DNA from: Leptospira sp. GIMC2001 | GTDB lineage: Bacteria > Spirochaetota > Leptospiria > Leptospirales > Leptospiraceae | Length of the DNA stretch: 64,000 nt | Assembly: GCF_028462125.1 (NCBI RefSeq) | Contig: NZ_CP115468.1 | Coordinates: forward strand, 3,403,559-3,467,558 | Direction: 5' to 3' | Shown here: positions 27,068-36,061 of the stretch, one piece after another | Numbering within the stretch: the first letter of the stretch is position 1 | How the letters are laid out: each line of letters starts with the position of its first letter | The notes under the pieces: generated by a model | What the model was told of the DNA's origin: nothing | Databases searched by the model: none | The model's input: only the letters and a program-made list of their open reading frames with translations | Translations under genes and position numbers: made by a program

Positions 27068-28960
27068 ATGTTGACCGAATCCAAAATCTGCGTGCTATGC
27101 GGAGAAGAGAAAACTCCCGAGGGAGAAACCAAGAAAGCTCGCTTCTACTGCATGAGTTGTGGCAAAGAATGGATCTTAGAGAAGAGAAGATCAACTCGAT
27201 TTGGCAATTTTCTACTTGGTCTACAGCAAGAGCAGAAAATCTCGCTACTTTTAGATTCCCTCGCCCTTTTTAACTCTACTCTAAAAATGCAAGATCTAGT
27301 AACTTCCTATTCTAGCTTCATCCATCAACGACTGGGTGAGAGAAATGTAGCAATATTGCTTATCGATACTGATCGTGCCAAAATTCGATTGGCTGGATAT
27401 AAATCCAAAAAAACTCCCCTAGAGAGATTGGTTCACAAAATACATCTGGATTACGATGTAAGTTACGGCATACTCATTCGAAGCATGACGGAAGCAAAAT
27501 CGTTCTACTATGAAATGAATTCAGAGAAACATCCATTCTATAAATACTATTCAGATCTTACAGGCACCAAATCTCAGTTAGTTGTTCCTATCATATATGG
27601 CAATCATCCAATCGGCTTAGTTACAATGGACTATTCTCATGACGATGGATCAAAATTAAGAGATGAACAAGAAATTATGGAACTTCTCACTGGACAGTTC
27701 GCTGTAGCTTTACGAAATGCAATGCTGTATGATAGATCTAAATCACAAAGTACTCATTTTCAGAATCTGCATCTTTCTGCGCTCACATTAAGTAAATTGT
27801 ATTTGGATAACCATGATGAAATGATGAGAATGATTCTACTTACTGCATCAGGATTTCTCGATACCACTAAAAATATTTTGTATGAGAATGATTTTGATGT
27901 ATCCCATGTGAGAATTTATGAATTGAACCGCAGTGCGGGAAGCCCTGGTATGAATACATCCATCCGTGAGATTCCGCGAGAAAAAGTTGACGATATACTA
28001 AAAATCAAGGAACCAATCAGGCAAGGACAAGATTTCTATTTGCCATTTACTTTGGAAGACGGAACGGAATTTTATTTCCATCTATCAAGAGAAGATTCGA
28101 ATTTCTCGATGGATGATTTTGAAGTTTTGAATGCTTATGTAGCACTTGCTAAAATAACGATCGATAATACAAGACTCTATCGCTCAATGAGTGACCAGAA
28201 AAAAATAGAAAGAGAGATTGAAATTGCACGTGAAATACAATTGAATCTTCTCCCAAGAAATACTCCGAACTTTCCAGGTTATGAATTTGGTGGATTTATG
28301 GAAGCGGCAAGAGGAGTCGGCGGTGACTACTATGACTTTATCACCTCACCAGACAATAGTGAAGTCGTGATCTGTATCGGTGATGTAAGTGGAAAAGGAG
28401 TCGGAGCAGGAATGGTAATGGCAACTGTTCGTACGATTCTTCATAGTCTAGTTCGCAAGAAACCATCTCCAGATGAAATATTAACAAATATTAATACATA
28501 CTTATATTATAATTATAGGGATTCACCTACCCCTAGATTCATGACAATGACAATCATTTCCTGGGATCCAGAAACTGGAATCTTCCACTATTCTGGAGCC
28601 GGTCATGGTTCAATACTAGTTCATAGAAACAAAACCAATACTCTGGAATTTATAGAGACCAAAGGTATAATATTGGGTATTCAACCCGATATCCAAAGCT
28701 TTCAAAACAATGGAGAAATCCTATTGAATCCTGGAGATACCATGCTTTTGATCACTGATGGAGTCACTGAATCTATGAATGAAAAAGGCGAATCATTCGA
28801 AGATGAGAGAGTCTATGCTTCTTTCATTAAGAATATAAATCTAGATTGTAAATCTATACTAACTGAAATTTACAAAGAACTAAAACAATTTGCTGGAACA
28901 AAAGAACAACATGATGATATCACGATGATATCTATTAAAAGGTATGGCTCTAATCAATAG
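27068..28960 (+). CDS. Zinc-ribbon / GAF / SpoIIE PP2C phosphatase
   Basis: 630 residues from ATG 27068; an upstream TTG at 27035 would add eleven. The first 40 residues form a zinc ribbon (CVLCGEE ... FYCMSCGKEW, two C-x2-C knuckles). A GAF domain follows (about 60-215), then a second sensor-like region (about 220-365) and a SpoIIE-type phosphatase (about 375-625). Catalytic aspartates are present in VGGDYYDFI, CIGDVSGKGVGAG and LITDGVTES. No transmembrane helix is seen, so it is a cytosolic phosphatase. It diverges from the sigma-54 activator and overlaps the tilS start by 17 bases. A redox or metal input through the ribbon is inference. Confidence 0.88.
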   Translation: MLTESKICVLCGEEKTPEGETKKARFYCMSCGKEWILEKRRSTRFGNFLLGLQQEQKISLLLDSLALFNSTLKMQDLVTSYSSFIHQRLGERNVAILLIDTDRAKIRLAGYKSKKTPLERLVHKIHLDYDVSYGILIRSMTEAKSFYYEMNSEKHPFYKYYSDLTGTKSQLVVPIIYGNHPIGLVTMDYSHDDGSKLRDEQEIMELLTGQFAVALRNAMLYDRSKSQSTHFQNLHLSALTLSKLYLDNHDEMMRMILLTASGFLDTTKNILYENDFDVSHVRIYELNRSAGSPGMNTSIREIPREKVDDILKIKEPIRQGQDFYLPFTLEDGTEFYFHLSREDSNFSMDDFEVLNAYVALAKITIDNTRLYRSMSDQKKIEREIEIAREIQLNLLPRNTPNFPGYEFGGFMEAARGVGGDYYDFITSPDNSEVVICIGDVSGKGVGAGMVMATVRTILHSLVRKKPSPDEILTNINTYLYYNYRDSPTPRFMTMTIISWDPETGIFHYSGAGHGSILVHRNKTNTLEFIETKGIILGIQPDIQSFQNNGEILLNPGDTMLLITDGVTESMNEKGESFEDERVYASFIKNINLDCKSILTEIYKELKQFAGTKEQHDDITMISIKRYGSNQ

Positions 28961-30230
28961 AGAAATTTATAATAATCTCACGAATAGACTATCGCCATAT
29001 CATGAAATACTAAAATCTGGTTCTGCGATCGTTGCATTTTCGGGTGGCAGGGATTCAAGTATTCTCTTGGATTACTACATCCATCTATATCAAATCGGTT
29101 TTTGCAAGCCTCCCATAATCTATCATCTAGATCACCAAATTAGAGATAATCTCAAGCAAGAACTAGAAATAAAAAATTTCCTCGAATCAATCACCAAAAT
29201 ACATCCAAATATCAGGATTTTTTGTTATTCAAAAAAAATCCCGAGAATTGCAAAGAAAATTAAAAAAAGTTTGGAAGAAACTGGAAGACTCATACGTTAT
29301 CGAGATCTCAATCGAATCGCGAATAAACATCGAGGATATATAGCAACTGGACATCATAACAAAGATTATATGGAATCGGTTTTGATTCACTGGATTCGAG
29401 GAGGAGGCAAAAAGTCTCTAGACACAATGCCTATATGGGACGGAAGAAATTTTCGCCCACTTATGAAAATTCAAGATTCAGAATGGAAATCTATCGACGA
29501 ATCAATCCATAACAAATTATCTAACCTCAAAATCTGGGAAGATGAGAGCAATAGCGATACTACTTATTTAAGAAATCGAATTCGCTCCCATGTGATTCAA
29601 TTTCTGGAGAATGAAGATTTCAATTTTAATAAATTTTTTTGCAATTTTCATGAAGACTACCAATCGAAAAAAAAAGAAAATTCTAATAATTTGCAATTTC
29701 TAAAAATTCCCAAGCAAACTTTGGATTCATTGACTTCAATTCTTGATTGGAAAATTCTATTGGATTTGCATCTGCGTCTTCTCCATTGTCACCCCGCAAA
29801 AAAATCATCTATTGAGCAGACTTTTCTCTATATCCAGGAACAAAAAAATTGCCAATTGCAAACTAATGAGTTCATTCTGTCCAGTGTCAATTCAGGTGAT
29901 CTATACATCATTCCTACTAGATCGAAAGTATTGGAATCTCCAAGATACCAAATCATTGACGGGGAGTTGATTGTAAATTGGAATGGAATTCAGAAGAGAA
30001 TTGAAACTAAATCCCCTTATAGCGAGAACTTCTCAATTTCTGGTGTTAATCCTGGAGAGAAGATCTTTCTCGATGGCATGAATAAGGAAATAGCGGAGAT
30101 ATATCGTGCTCTTGGAATTCCAAAACAAGTAAGGCCATTCCTTCCGATTCTAAGAAACCAGGGCATACCCATTCAGTTTCTATTTGATTTATTTGAAAAT
30201 TCAAGAAAGAATCAACCCAAAATTGTATAA
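28944..30230 (+). CDS. tilS: tRNA(Ile)-lysidine synthase TilS
   Basis: 428 residues. The PP-loop ATP pyrophosphatase motif AFSGGRDSSILLDYY is near residue 35, followed by ATGHHNKDYMESVLIHWIRGGG, the typical TilS histidine segment, and DESNSDTTYLRNRIR, the tRNA-binding signature. A C-terminal domain (GVNPGEKIFLDGMNKEI) completes the long form. The enzyme converts wobble cytidine of the minor tRNA-Ile to lysidine. The start codon lies inside the 3' end of the phosphatase gene, so translation is probably coupled. Confidence 0.93.
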   Translation: MALINREIYNNLTNRLSPYHEILKSGSAIVAFSGGRDSSILLDYYIHLYQIGFCKPPIIYHLDHQIRDNLKQELEIKNFLESITKIHPNIRIFCYSKKIPRIAKKIKKSLEETGRLIRYRDLNRIANKHRGYIATGHHNKDYMESVLIHWIRGGGKKSLDTMPIWDGRNFRPLMKIQDSEWKSIDESIHNKLSNLKIWEDESNSDTTYLRNRIRSHVIQFLENEDFNFNKFFCNFHEDYQSKKKENSNNLQFLKIPKQTLDSLTSILDWKILLDLHLRLLHCHPAKKSSIEQTFLYIQEQKNCQLQTNEFILSSVNSGDLYIIPTRSKVLESPRYQIIDGELIVNWNGIQKRIETKSPYSENFSISGVNPGEKIFLDGMNKEIAEIYRALGIPKQVRPFLPILRNQGIPIQFLFDLFENSRKNQPKIV

Positions 30231-30240
30231 GGCAGAAATA

Positions 30241-30840
30241 TTGCAAACCATAGAACAAGAATTTTTAAAAGTATTACAGAAGGCCTTTTACTTTAAATCG
30301 TATGCTGATGTTAGTTTATGGAAGAAAGATTCTAACACTCCTGAGATAGCTTTCATAGGTAGATCCAATTCCGGTAAATCAACATTGATCAATTCAATAT
30401 TAGTAAAAAAGGGATTAGCTAAAACTTCTAGGACTCCTGGTAAAACTAAATTGATCAATGTATTTGCAATAGCGAATCAATTTTGTTTGGTCGATCTACC
30501 AGGGTTTGGATACTCAAAAACATCGCATAAAGAACACAAGGAGATGATGAAGCTATTGGAAAGTTACCTCAATCAATCTGATCAACTTCGGCATTTATTT
30601 CTTCTTCTTGATGCTAGGCGTGAGATTCCAGAAGAAGAAGTGATAATGCTAGAAACTGCTAAGAAGAAAGGGATCAACTATACATTGATTCGAACAAAAG
30701 CGGATAAGTTAAACCAAAAAGAGAAAATTCAATCAGTCAAAGACACAGAAAAACATACGAGAAATTATATGTATGTATCATCTTTGACTGGAAATGGAAT
30801 CGTTGAATTGAGAGAAATACTAAGACTGAGCGTCCAATAG
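30241..30840 (+). CDS. engB: Ribosome-biogenesis GTPase EngB (YihA/YsxC)
   Basis: 199 residues from the TTG at 30241, chosen because AAGGCAG lies just upstream and it avoids the 47-base overlap with tilS that the TTG at 30184 would need. The GTPase motifs are intact: GRSNSGKST (G1), SRTPGKT (G2), LVDLPGFGYSK (G3) and TKADKLN (G4). EngB acts late in large-subunit assembly. Its 3' end overlaps the convergent metalloprotease-like gene by 21 bases. Confidence 0.93.
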   Translation: MQTIEQEFLKVLQKAFYFKSYADVSLWKKDSNTPEIAFIGRSNSGKSTLINSILVKKGLAKTSRTPGKTKLINVFAIANQFCLVDLPGFGYSKTSHKEHKEMMKLLESYLNQSDQLRHLFLLLDARREIPEEEVIMLETAKKKGINYTLIRTKADKLNQKEKIQSVKDTEKHTRNYMYVSSLTGNGIVELREILRLSVQ

Positions 30841-31599
30841 GCTTCCAGGCTTATAACCATTAGAAACACCGATCCGAAAAGCTGACTCAATATTATCTCT
30901 TTGAGATTGAATCAGAAGTTGAAAATTCTTTTTAGTATCTTCTTCCATTTTAAGTAGTCGAACTTCTTCTTCCAATCTTCTTCTTTCTCGAATCAAGTTT
31001 TCTTTACGATGACTAGATACTTGAACATCGCCATTAGATTCTTTAGAGGATTGAGATTCAGTTGATCCAGAACTCCGATAGCTATCGTTCACGGAATTGC
31101 TTAGATTCATCGCATAATTTGAATTATTTGAAAATTTTGGAAGACTTTCTGCTTCTAAGGAAATAATTTCTGTATCCAGTTGTTTCAATCGTGATTCCAA
31201 AGAATCTCTTCTTGATATAAGATTCCATTCCTTTATATCTTTTTTGGAATCGGATTCATTTTTTGTTTTTTCGGAAAGGTCGGATTCTTCTTTCTTCTCA
31301 GCTTTATTAATATTAGGCTTTTGATTTTTGTAAGGTTCGAATAGAGAATCGGAATTGGATTTTTCTGGCTTTGATCTGGTTGTTGCAGAAGTCTCTCCAC
31401 TCACAGCAACGAGTTTGCCATTTTCCTTCATCTCCATATCGATTTTCACACGTATCTCTGTGATATCGGAATTGTCTCGGAAGGCTTGGTTTTTAAATTC
31501 CTGTACATGCCCAAGCTCATGAGAAACTACATGAAGAATTGAGAAATTCTCAGGTGCGCTTTCTAATTTACCGTGTCCTATGTATCCAATGGAACTCAT
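30820..31599 (-). CDS. HELGH-motif protein, SprA-like putative metalloprotease
   Basis: 259 residues. Near residue 27 is VVSHELGHVQEF, a zincin-type HExxH motif, followed by KIDMEMKENGKLVAVSGETSATT, which resembles the conserved G-x-x-x-AV-GGE segment of the SprA-related putative metalloproteases. The middle is low-complexity and charged (Ser, Glu, Lys), and the C-terminal 60 residues predict a coiled coil (RERRRLEEEVRLLKMEEDT). No signal peptide is seen. Protease activity is inferred; a third zinc ligand cannot be named with confidence. It converges on and overlaps engB. Confidence 0.6.
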   Translation of the reverse strand: MSSIGYIGHGKLESAPENFSILHVVSHELGHVQEFKNQAFRDNSDITEIRVKIDMEMKENGKLVAVSGETSATTRSKPEKSNSDSLFEPYKNQKPNINKAEKKEESDLSEKTKNESDSKKDIKEWNLISRRDSLESRLKQLDTEIISLEAESLPKFSNNSNYAMNLSNSVNDSYRSSGSTESQSSKESNGDVQVSSHRKENLIRERRRLEEEVRLLKMEEDTKKNFQLLIQSQRDNIESAFRIGVSNGYKPGSLLDAQS

Positions 31600-31691
31600 T
31601 TTTCTTACCTATAGTACAATTCGGACGGTTATGAGAATGGATTAGTTTTTTTTGGAAGGAATTAATAAAAAATTTAAAAATTCATCGAAAT

Positions 31692-31724
31692 AAAAAAAAG
31701 CCGGACAAAGCCGGCTTTTTTTGT
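31692..31724 (-). terminator. Rho-independent terminator
   Basis: A run of A, GCCGG (31700-31704), loop ACAAAG and CCGGC (31711-31715) followed by a run of T form a perfect hairpin whose A and T tracts extend the stem. It is symmetric, so it works on both strands. It ends the DUF1566 lipoprotein transcript, 38 bases after that gene's stop, and insulates the HELGH gene. Confidence 0.9.
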
Positions 31725-31761
31725 TAGATTATGTCCCAACAAATTGGGATATTAACTTCTT

Positions 31762-32487
31762 TTAAGGATTCGAAACTGGCACAGATGGGCGTACACATCG
31801 TACGTAATTTCTATCCACTTTTACGATCGCTTTTTCTTCTCCTAGACCAGATCTATCGAAATCAACAGCGACTGCCGTTTCTCCCGTAAGATCATCGAGT
31901 CTAGACCAAGATGACCAATACAATGCTTCTTGTGTATCTGGGAAAAGTGCAAGCATTGCCGTTCTTCCACCAAATGTTAACCTTTGTAATTCATAAGGAT
32001 TTGGAACTCTATATCCTGGAAAACCAGAAGCATTGTTCAAACTTTTACAATACTCATAAGCTTCACTGGTTCCATTAACCTGAATACCTGGATTGATCGA
32101 TCCATTCGGAATTAGCTCTGGTGGGGCACTTAGCGCATTACAAGCGTAAGTATTACTATTACAATACGCTAGTTGTGCTGCTCCCCATTTGGTTGCATCA
32201 ACAGCTGTAAATAAACTTGGAGATTGCTTGCCGCGACAATCATTCTCAGCCGATCTATAAACTTGACCGGCTGAACATTTTTGCCAGATTAAGTTAGCTG
32301 GTTTGTCAAGAACGGTTCCATCTTGCAAATCGGTAAACCCTGTGTTGAGTAGCAATCCAGTTAGTACTGTAGAAAATTCCTCATCTCCTAATCCAAATGT
32401 ATCTGTCTCTGGTTCTGCTTTGCAGCCAACCACAATCAGAACTGATACGCAGAGGAGGATAGTGTATAATTTTTTTAGTTTTTTCAT
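31762..32487 (-). CDS. DUF1566 (Lcl-domain) lipoprotein
   Basis: 241 residues with a signal peptide ending VLIVVGC, a good lipobox with Cys near 22. The mature protein begins with the recurrent phrase GFTDLQDGTVLDKPANLIWQKC and ends YWSSWSRLDD ... VKVDRNYVRCVRP, the signature of the DUF1566 or Lcl C-terminal domain (C-type-lectin-like fold). Several cysteines probably form disulfides. Proteins of this class bind collagen or glycans in some bacteria; the ligand here is unknown. It is followed by a strong terminator and lies downstream of an Omp85-like gene with a 14-base gap, so they may share a transcript. Confidence 0.8.
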   Translation of the reverse strand: MKKLKKLYTILLCVSVLIVVGCKAEPETDTFGLGDEEFSTVLTGLLLNTGFTDLQDGTVLDKPANLIWQKCSAGQVYRSAENDCRGKQSPSLFTAVDATKWGAAQLAYCNSNTYACNALSAPPELIPNGSINPGIQVNGTSEAYEYCKSLNNASGFPGYRVPNPYELQRLTFGGRTAMLALFPDTQEALYWSSWSRLDDLTGETAVAVDFDRSGLGEEKAIVKVDRNYVRCVRPSVPVSNP

Positions 32488-32501
32488 ATCTGCATTCCTC
32501 C

Positions 32502-33992
32502 TTAGAATATATGATTGAAGTTTACAAACAATTGACGGTCTTCATCCGAAATACCATAATCAAAATAGATAATGGTCGCTTGGTTCCAAGGAATTCGAAA
32601 TCCCAAACCTCTTGAATGTTTGTATCCTTTTAAGTTCATGAATCTTGTTTCGTCCCAAACTCTTCCCACATCATAGAATGGAACCAACTGGAAGTCAAAA
32701 TGCTGTCCCCAGATGTCAATAGATGCAAATTTCCATCGCAATTCTATGTTAGCATAAGCCATTGCAGGACCAAGGAATCGGTCTTGCTTGAATCCACGAA
32801 GAGTTGTTCTTCCACCAAGACCTGCTTGGTTGGTTTCTGTTCCCCAGAAATTCGTATATTCAAAAAATGGAACATTACCATTTGATTGAATCACGGAAGC
32901 CCGACCTGCAAGCACTAGTTTTTCAAAAGTCTTTCTAAATGGAGAATAGAAAAATCTCGCTTGAGCATGATTACGATTGAAGTCATAATCAGATCCGATA
33001 GCTTTTACAGACTTTTCATGAGTTGCTTCTAGGAACAAACCTCTGTTAGGGTCAGGTTCAAAATCTCTCGTATCGTAAACAATTCCTGCTCTCAGAGTAT
33101 TGATGTATCCACCATTCAATCCAATGATTTTGCCAGATTCAGCTTGCTCCGTAACCAATGTCCGTCCATTTGGGGTTGGGATATCAACGTTTACAAAATT
33201 GAAATCTGTATCACCGAAGAAAGCGTCTTTCGATTTAAAAACTTGTCCATCGTATGTTCGGATGATTTGTCGCGAAAGTCTTGTTCCACCAACCAATCGT
33301 ACAGTTCCGCCAAAGAAAGAACGCTCACCAGAAAGTTGGATGTTCGGGTTTTCGTTGTCGTAACGATTTCGCATTCTATCTGTTACGTAAGGAGCTTCTC
33401 CAGCATTCCCTGCTCTACGGTAAGAATTAGCCTCTTCATAATCAGAAAAAGTTGCATTCCGAATCAATGGTTGTCTTGGATCATTACGATCCCTATAACT
33501 TAAAGGTCTGAGCGATTCTTCACCAATTCCAAAGAATAAAAGGTTTGGGTTTCGTCCATATATAAGATCTAATCTCAATCTCCATTCTGTATCAAAAATG
33601 TATGGAGCGTCTACACTGAACCAGTGGTATGGAGCGTTACGTGTTGTGTTAAAATACTGAGCGAACACTCTGTATCTATAAGGAGTATACTCAAAGAAAG
33701 GATCTTCCCTAGTTCCATTTTCAAAATATAGAACCCGAGCTCCATAACCAACTCCAACGTTGGGGTCAGAGTTTATAAGAGGTAGACCAGTAAAATATCC
33801 GCCCTGCTTCTTATTATTGAAGTCGCGTTCACTGAGTCGTTTTTCTTTCTTTATTTCGAATGGAAGATCCGCTCTAGGTGCTCTTTTGTCTTCATCATCA
33901 TCGTCTGGCGTAGGTTGCGCAAACAACGGAAGTGAGAGTAAAAACACCACAAGCAAGACCAACTTTGTCAGAGTGGAGAATCTAAATTTCAT
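32502..33992 (-). CDS. Omp85-superfamily outer-membrane barrel protein (BamA/TamA-like)
   Basis: 496 residues with a signal peptide ending LPLFAQP. There are too few residues before the barrel for a POTRA array. The remaining sequence has alternating aromatic beta-strands, the lid-loop motif GRTTLRGFKQDRFLG, LFLEATHEKS and a terminal aromatic residue (LFVNFNHIF), the outer-membrane sorting signal. It is thus a POTRA-less surface-antigen-type barrel. Such proteins may translocate or export partners, and the DUF1566 lipoprotein encoded just downstream is a candidate. A TTGACA promoter lies upstream. Confidence 0.83.
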   Translation of the reverse strand: MKFRFSTLTKLVLLVVFLLSLPLFAQPTPDDDDEDKRAPRADLPFEIKKEKRLSERDFNNKKQGGYFTGLPLINSDPNVGVGYGARVLYFENGTREDPFFEYTPYRYRVFAQYFNTTRNAPYHWFSVDAPYIFDTEWRLRLDLIYGRNPNLLFFGIGEESLRPLSYRDRNDPRQPLIRNATFSDYEEANSYRRAGNAGEAPYVTDRMRNRYDNENPNIQLSGERSFFGGTVRLVGGTRLSRQIIRTYDGQVFKSKDAFFGDTDFNFVNVDIPTPNGRTLVTEQAESGKIIGLNGGYINTLRAGIVYDTRDFEPDPNRGLFLEATHEKSVKAIGSDYDFNRNHAQARFFYSPFRKTFEKLVLAGRASVIQSNGNVPFFEYTNFWGTETNQAGLGGRTTLRGFKQDRFLGPAMAYANIELRWKFASIDIWGQHFDFQLVPFYDVGRVWDETRFMNLKGYKHSRGLGFRIPWNQATIIYFDYGISDEDRQLFVNFNHIF

Positions 33993-34034
33993 GGAATACC
34001 TTATCGAAAGTTTTTATATAGAATTAGCAGTATT

Positions 34035-34062
34035 ACCCTACGGATGGGCATTTTTCTGTCAA
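34035..34062 (-). promoter_or_regulatory. Candidate sigma-70 promoter for the Omp85-like gene
   Basis: On the minus strand TTGACA (34062-34057), a perfect -35, is followed after 16 bases by TAGGGT (34040-34035), a weak -10. It lies about 45 bases ahead of the start codon at 33992. Confidence 0.45.
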
Positions 34063-34085
34063 TTTTTAAAAAAAAAATTTCAATA

Positions 34086-34589
34086 CTATGTCAAAGGTTC
34101 CAACAAGATGATAATCTCGTCTTGTCCGACCAAATCGCCTTCCTTTTTTAGAACATTAAGGATCTTGCCATCGAAGCCAGCTTTTAGCTGATTTTCCATT
34201 TTCATAGCTTCTAGAATGCCCAAGACATCCGATTTCAGAAAACTATCACCGGCTTTTTTGAACAATTTGATCAATTTACCAGGCATTGGACTTCGTATCT
34301 CATTGGAGATGAGTTCTGAATCTCCAAGAGTGACATCCTCAATCTTCGCGATAAATGTTTTTCCTTGATGATGAAGATACATTTTGTCCTTTTTTCGAAG
34401 GAAGTACCCTTTTGTTCCTGCCTCGTCTTCGAATTCAACAATTGGACCTGGAAGTATATAATCTTTTTCACATATTTCATTTAAATAATAATCTGAAATG
34501 ATTCCTTTTGGATTACGCACTCTTATTTGAGTTGAATTGATCGGATAGACAGTATAAAAATCTTCTTTGTTGTCAAACTTGAAGCGCAT
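34086..34589 (-). CDS. Biotin carboxyl carrier protein of an acyl-CoA carboxylase
   Basis: About 167 residues from ATG 34589, chosen because GGGAGG stands nine bases upstream; ATG 34631 would overlap the upstream gene by 59 bases. The C-terminal 70 residues form a biotinyl domain with the EAMKM motif, whose Lys is biotinylated, and RSPMPGKLIKLFKKAGD. The N-terminal part (about 1-90) resembles the linker domain found in propionyl- or methylcrotonyl-CoA carboxylase alpha chains. It carries CO2 between the biotin carboxylase encoded just upstream and a carboxyltransferase not found in this window. Confidence 0.88.
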   Translation of the reverse strand: MRFKFDNKEDFYTVYPINSTQIRVRNPKGIISDYYLNEICEKDYILPGPIVEFEDEAGTKGYFLRKKDKMYLHHQGKTFIAKIEDVTLGDSELISNEIRSPMPGKLIKLFKKAGDSFLKSDVLGILEAMKMENQLKAGFDGKILNVLKKEGDLVGQDEIIILLEPLT

Positions 34590-36045
34590 GTGAAACAGCC
34601 TCCCATACTGAATTGGACTTGATTGACTCACTCATTAAATCTGCCATAACTCCAATCGCCCGCATTCGTGACGATTCATCAGTATTCACCAACGAATCTT
34701 TACCGTTCAAAAAATGAGTAGATACTTTCCCTATAATAAAATCCTCTTCATTCAATATATTAATCAAAAAACCAATATTTGTTACTGGACCAAAAATCAC
34801 GAGCGACTCTAGAGCATTCAATAATTTCAATCTACACTTCTCTCTAGTATCTGCATGCGCTATTAGCTTACCTATCATTGGATCATAAAAAATTGATACA
34901 TCGGAACCTGATGTAACTCCAGTATCAAAACGAATTCCCGCTTTCATTGGAACTTTCATCCATTCAATCTTACCAATCGACGGCAGAAACCCATTCTGTG
35001 GATCTTCGGCATAGATTCTAACTTCCATTGAATGTCCGTTTTGCGGAACTGATCCTTGCTCAAGTAATGGCTCTGGAATTGATTCACCTTCAGCAATTCT
35101 TATTTGCAATTCAACTAGATCGAGTCCTGTGACCATTTCTGTAACAGGATGCTCTACTTGAAGCCTTGTATTCATTTCAAGGAAATAGAATTCACCCTTA
35201 TCACCTAATATAAATTCTACTGTCCCGGCACCCATATATCCGATGGATGATCCAGCCAAAATCGCAGTTTCTGCCATTGCATCCTTTAAATCTTTTGGAT
35301 AATTAGGAGCAGGTGTTTCTTCTACAACCTTTTGATGTCGCCTTTGGATCGAACAATCTCTTTCATGAAAATGTACAACATGTCCGAACCTATCTCCAAA
35401 TATCTGGAATTCAACATGCCTTGGATTAGAAATATATTTCTCGATAAATACTATGCCATTGCCGAAAGCTTTCTCAGCTTCTCTGACGGCAGATTCAAAT
35501 GCAGGTTGAAAATCTTCTTCTTTCTCAACCATGCGCATACCCTTACCACCGCCACCTGCTGTAGCCTTAATCATTATTGGGAAGCCAATTTTCTTCGCTT
35601 CCACTAAATAGACTTGAACATCAATCGAATCCGAAGAAAAGCCTGGTACAACAGGAACTCCCGCCTTAGCCATAACCTCTCGAGATCTTATTTTATCACC
35701 CATCAAATCTATCGATTCTGGGCTAGGCCCCAAAAATATTATCCCATTCTCGCTCAATTTCTTCGCAAAACTAGCGTTCTCCGACAAAAATCCATATCCT
35801 GGATGAACTGCCGTAGCTCCAGATTTTTTGCAGATTTCTATTATCTTTTCTTGATTCAAATAGGATAAATGAGGTTCGGATTCACCCAAAAGAAAAGATT
35901 CGTCAGCTGATTCAACAAATGGAGATGATTGATCAGCATTCGAATAAACAGCTACAGTTGCAATTCCGAGCCTGTTGCAAGTTCTCTGAATTCTTAAGCT
36001 TATCTCGCCTCGATTCGCAATTAATAGTTTAGTTATTTTAGGCAT
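34573..36045 (-). CDS. Biotin carboxylase subunit of an acyl-CoA carboxylase
   Basis: 490 residues in three domains. The N-terminal domain opens ITKLLIANRGEISLRIQRTC and contains AVHPGYGFLSENASFA. The ATP-grasp domain has the glycine-rich lid KATAGGGGKGMRMV and the catalytic region HERDCSIQRRHQKVVEE, followed by FYFLEMNTRLQVEHPVTE. The C-terminal segment (GHSMEVRIYAEDPQNGFLPS) is usual. It carboxylates biotin using ATP and bicarbonate. The BC and BCCP are separate but overlapping genes, whereas many acyl-CoA carboxylases fuse them; acetyl-, propionyl- or methylcrotonyl-CoA cannot be told apart here. Confidence 0.92.
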   Translation of the reverse strand: MPKITKLLIANRGEISLRIQRTCNRLGIATVAVYSNADQSSPFVESADESFLLGESEPHLSYLNQEKIIEICKKSGATAVHPGYGFLSENASFAKKLSENGIIFLGPSPESIDLMGDKIRSREVMAKAGVPVVPGFSSDSIDVQVYLVEAKKIGFPIMIKATAGGGGKGMRMVEKEEDFQPAFESAVREAEKAFGNGIVFIEKYISNPRHVEFQIFGDRFGHVVHFHERDCSIQRRHQKVVEETPAPNYPKDLKDAMAETAILAGSSIGYMGAGTVEFILGDKGEFYFLEMNTRLQVEHPVTEMVTGLDLVELQIRIAEGESIPEPLLEQGSVPQNGHSMEVRIYAEDPQNGFLPSIGKIEWMKVPMKAGIRFDTGVTSGSDVSIFYDPMIGKLIAHADTREKCRLKLLNALESLVIFGPVTNIGFLINILNEEDFIIGKVSTHFLNGKDSLVNTDESSRMRAIGVMADLMSESIKSNSVWEAVSHALQV

Positions 36046-36061
36046 AAGGTTAGTATGATCT

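Noticed and set aside
30184..30240. Upstream TTG start for engB
   Set aside because: It needs a 47-base overlap with tilS and has no ribosome-binding site; TTG 30241 has AAGGCAG upstream.
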